41,536 nucleotides of DNA from contig CAIXPF010000197.1 of the NCBI GenBank assembly GCA_903921205.1, positions 1 through 41,536 of the forward strand, in the 5' to 3' direction. This DNA comes from an uncultured Acidimicrobiia bacterium. Its GTDB lineage: Bacteria; Actinomycetota; Acidimicrobiia; Acidimicrobiales; CAIXPF01. The notes beneath the pieces are model-generated. The model saw nothing but the letters and a program-made list of their open reading frames with translations, made no database searches and was not told where the DNA came from. Shown here piece by piece: positions 41,144 through 41,536 of the stretch. Positions within the stretch are counted from its first letter, which is position 1, and every line of letters starts with the position of its first letter. The position numbers and the translations under genes were made by a program.

Positions 41144-41536
41144 CTAGGCGACCAGCGCCTGCTGGCGGCGGCGGCGACGGCGCAGCAGCGGCGGCTTCAC
41201 CGCAGCGAAGGTCACCGCGCAGGGAATCGTCAGGTAGGCGATCCAGCGGCTTCCGGGCAGGTCGGTCGTGCCGGCCAGTTCCCGGGTCTGGGTGAACAGC
41301 AGCAGGCCGGCGACGGCGAGGCCGAGCAGTCGGGGTCGGAAGAGACGGACCGCGTAGGCCGCGATCGGCGAGGCGACGACACCGCCGAGGAGCATGGCGC
41401 CGATCACGTCGAAGCGCAGGCCGTCCTTGCCCATGGTGCTGATGAGGCTGCCCGCCGCCACGAACGCCACGGCTACCTCGGCGGTGTTTACGCACCCGAT
41501 GGCATAGCGGGGTGGCACGCCGCGGTGCAGCAGGAA
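41144..41536 (-). CDS. TSUP (TauE/SafE) family permease, C-terminal part
   Basis: The last 130 residues of a membrane permease run off the right edge of the window. Visible are LHRGMPPRYAIGCVNTAEVAVAF, a Gly/Ser loop, GAMLLGGVVASPIAAYAVRLFRPRLLG and two more hydrophobic helices, the usual second half of TSUP transporters with the Gly-Pro turn pattern. A basic tail (RRRRRRQQ) is cytoplasmic. Family members move sulfite, sulfonates, thiosulfate or other sulfur anions. It is convergent with the Rrf2 gene. An ATG within the window (41518) is unlikely to be the true start because family-like sequence continues to the edge. Confidence 0.8.
   Translation of the reverse strand, partial: FLLHRGVPPRYAIGCVNTAEVAVAFVAAGSLISTMGKDGLRFDVIGAMLLGGVVASPIAAYAVRLFRPRLLGLAVAGLLLFTQTRELAGTTDLPGSRWIAYLTIPCAVTFAAVKPPLLRRRRRRQQALVA

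Noticed and set aside
1-41536. Signs of a mobile element, prophage or CRISPR array
   Set aside because: No transposase, integrase, att-like repeats or regularly spaced repeats were seen. Codon and base use look even across the genes.

Overview
The window is GC-rich DNA with many GTG starts, ATGA/TGATG gene overlaps, apparently leaderless promoters and an F420-type oxidoreductase. Together these indicate a high-GC actinobacterium (Actinomycetota). A class such as Acidimicrobiia is a guess from gene style only. I see no tRNA, rRNA, IS element, phage gene or CRISPR array.

Most of the window reads as one large locus for a sulfated, surface-associated polysaccharide. The left part (1-7.7 kb) has a luciferase-like F420 oxidoreductase and a histidine phosphatase, which are probably unrelated. 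Next come a Wzz/BY-kinase chain-length regulator and a full sulfate-activation set: stand-alone CysC, then cysD with a cysN-cysC fusion. These would make PAPS, the sulfate donor. The middle (7.9-23.2 kb) has six glycosyltransferases (three GT4-type, three GT2-type), four sulfotransferases of different subtypes, a Wzx-like flippase and a Wzy/O-antigen-ligase-like polymerase. Many of these genes are separated by 0-12 bp or overlap. Two small secreted proteins, divergently transcribed at 9.2-10.9 kb, share a Trp/Cys-rich domain that I do not recognise.

The right part (23.4-40.3 kb) has two exported GH26-like glycosidases. One carries the same Trp/Cys-rich domain and the other carries tandem Ig/cadherin-like repeats. 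They are followed by a very close match to GDP-mannose 3,5-epimerase (source of GDP-L-galactose or GDP-L-gulose), a strong terminator and a 2768-residue modular exported protein with LamG/concanavalin-like, fn3, Ig/PKD and chitobiase-C-like modules. Then comes a second Wzz/BY-kinase homologue whose P-loop lysine is replaced by cysteine and which lacks the tyrosine tail. The window ends with a cysteine-free Rrf2 regulator and the end of a TauE/SafE (TSUP) permease. Both of those families are often linked to sulfur metabolism.

Working model (inference): GDP-L-galactose and other nucleotide sugars are assembled by the GTs on a lipid carrier and sulfated by the four sulfotransferases with PAPS from CysD/CysNC/CysC. 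The product is flipped by Wzx and polymerised by Wzy under Wzz/BY-kinase control, trimmed by the GH26 enzymes, and perhaps held at the surface by the giant lectin-like protein. No priming phosphoglycosyltransferase is in the window, so it must lie elsewhere. Sulfated polysaccharides are well known from algae and animals and little described in Actinomycetota, which makes this locus the main point of interest.
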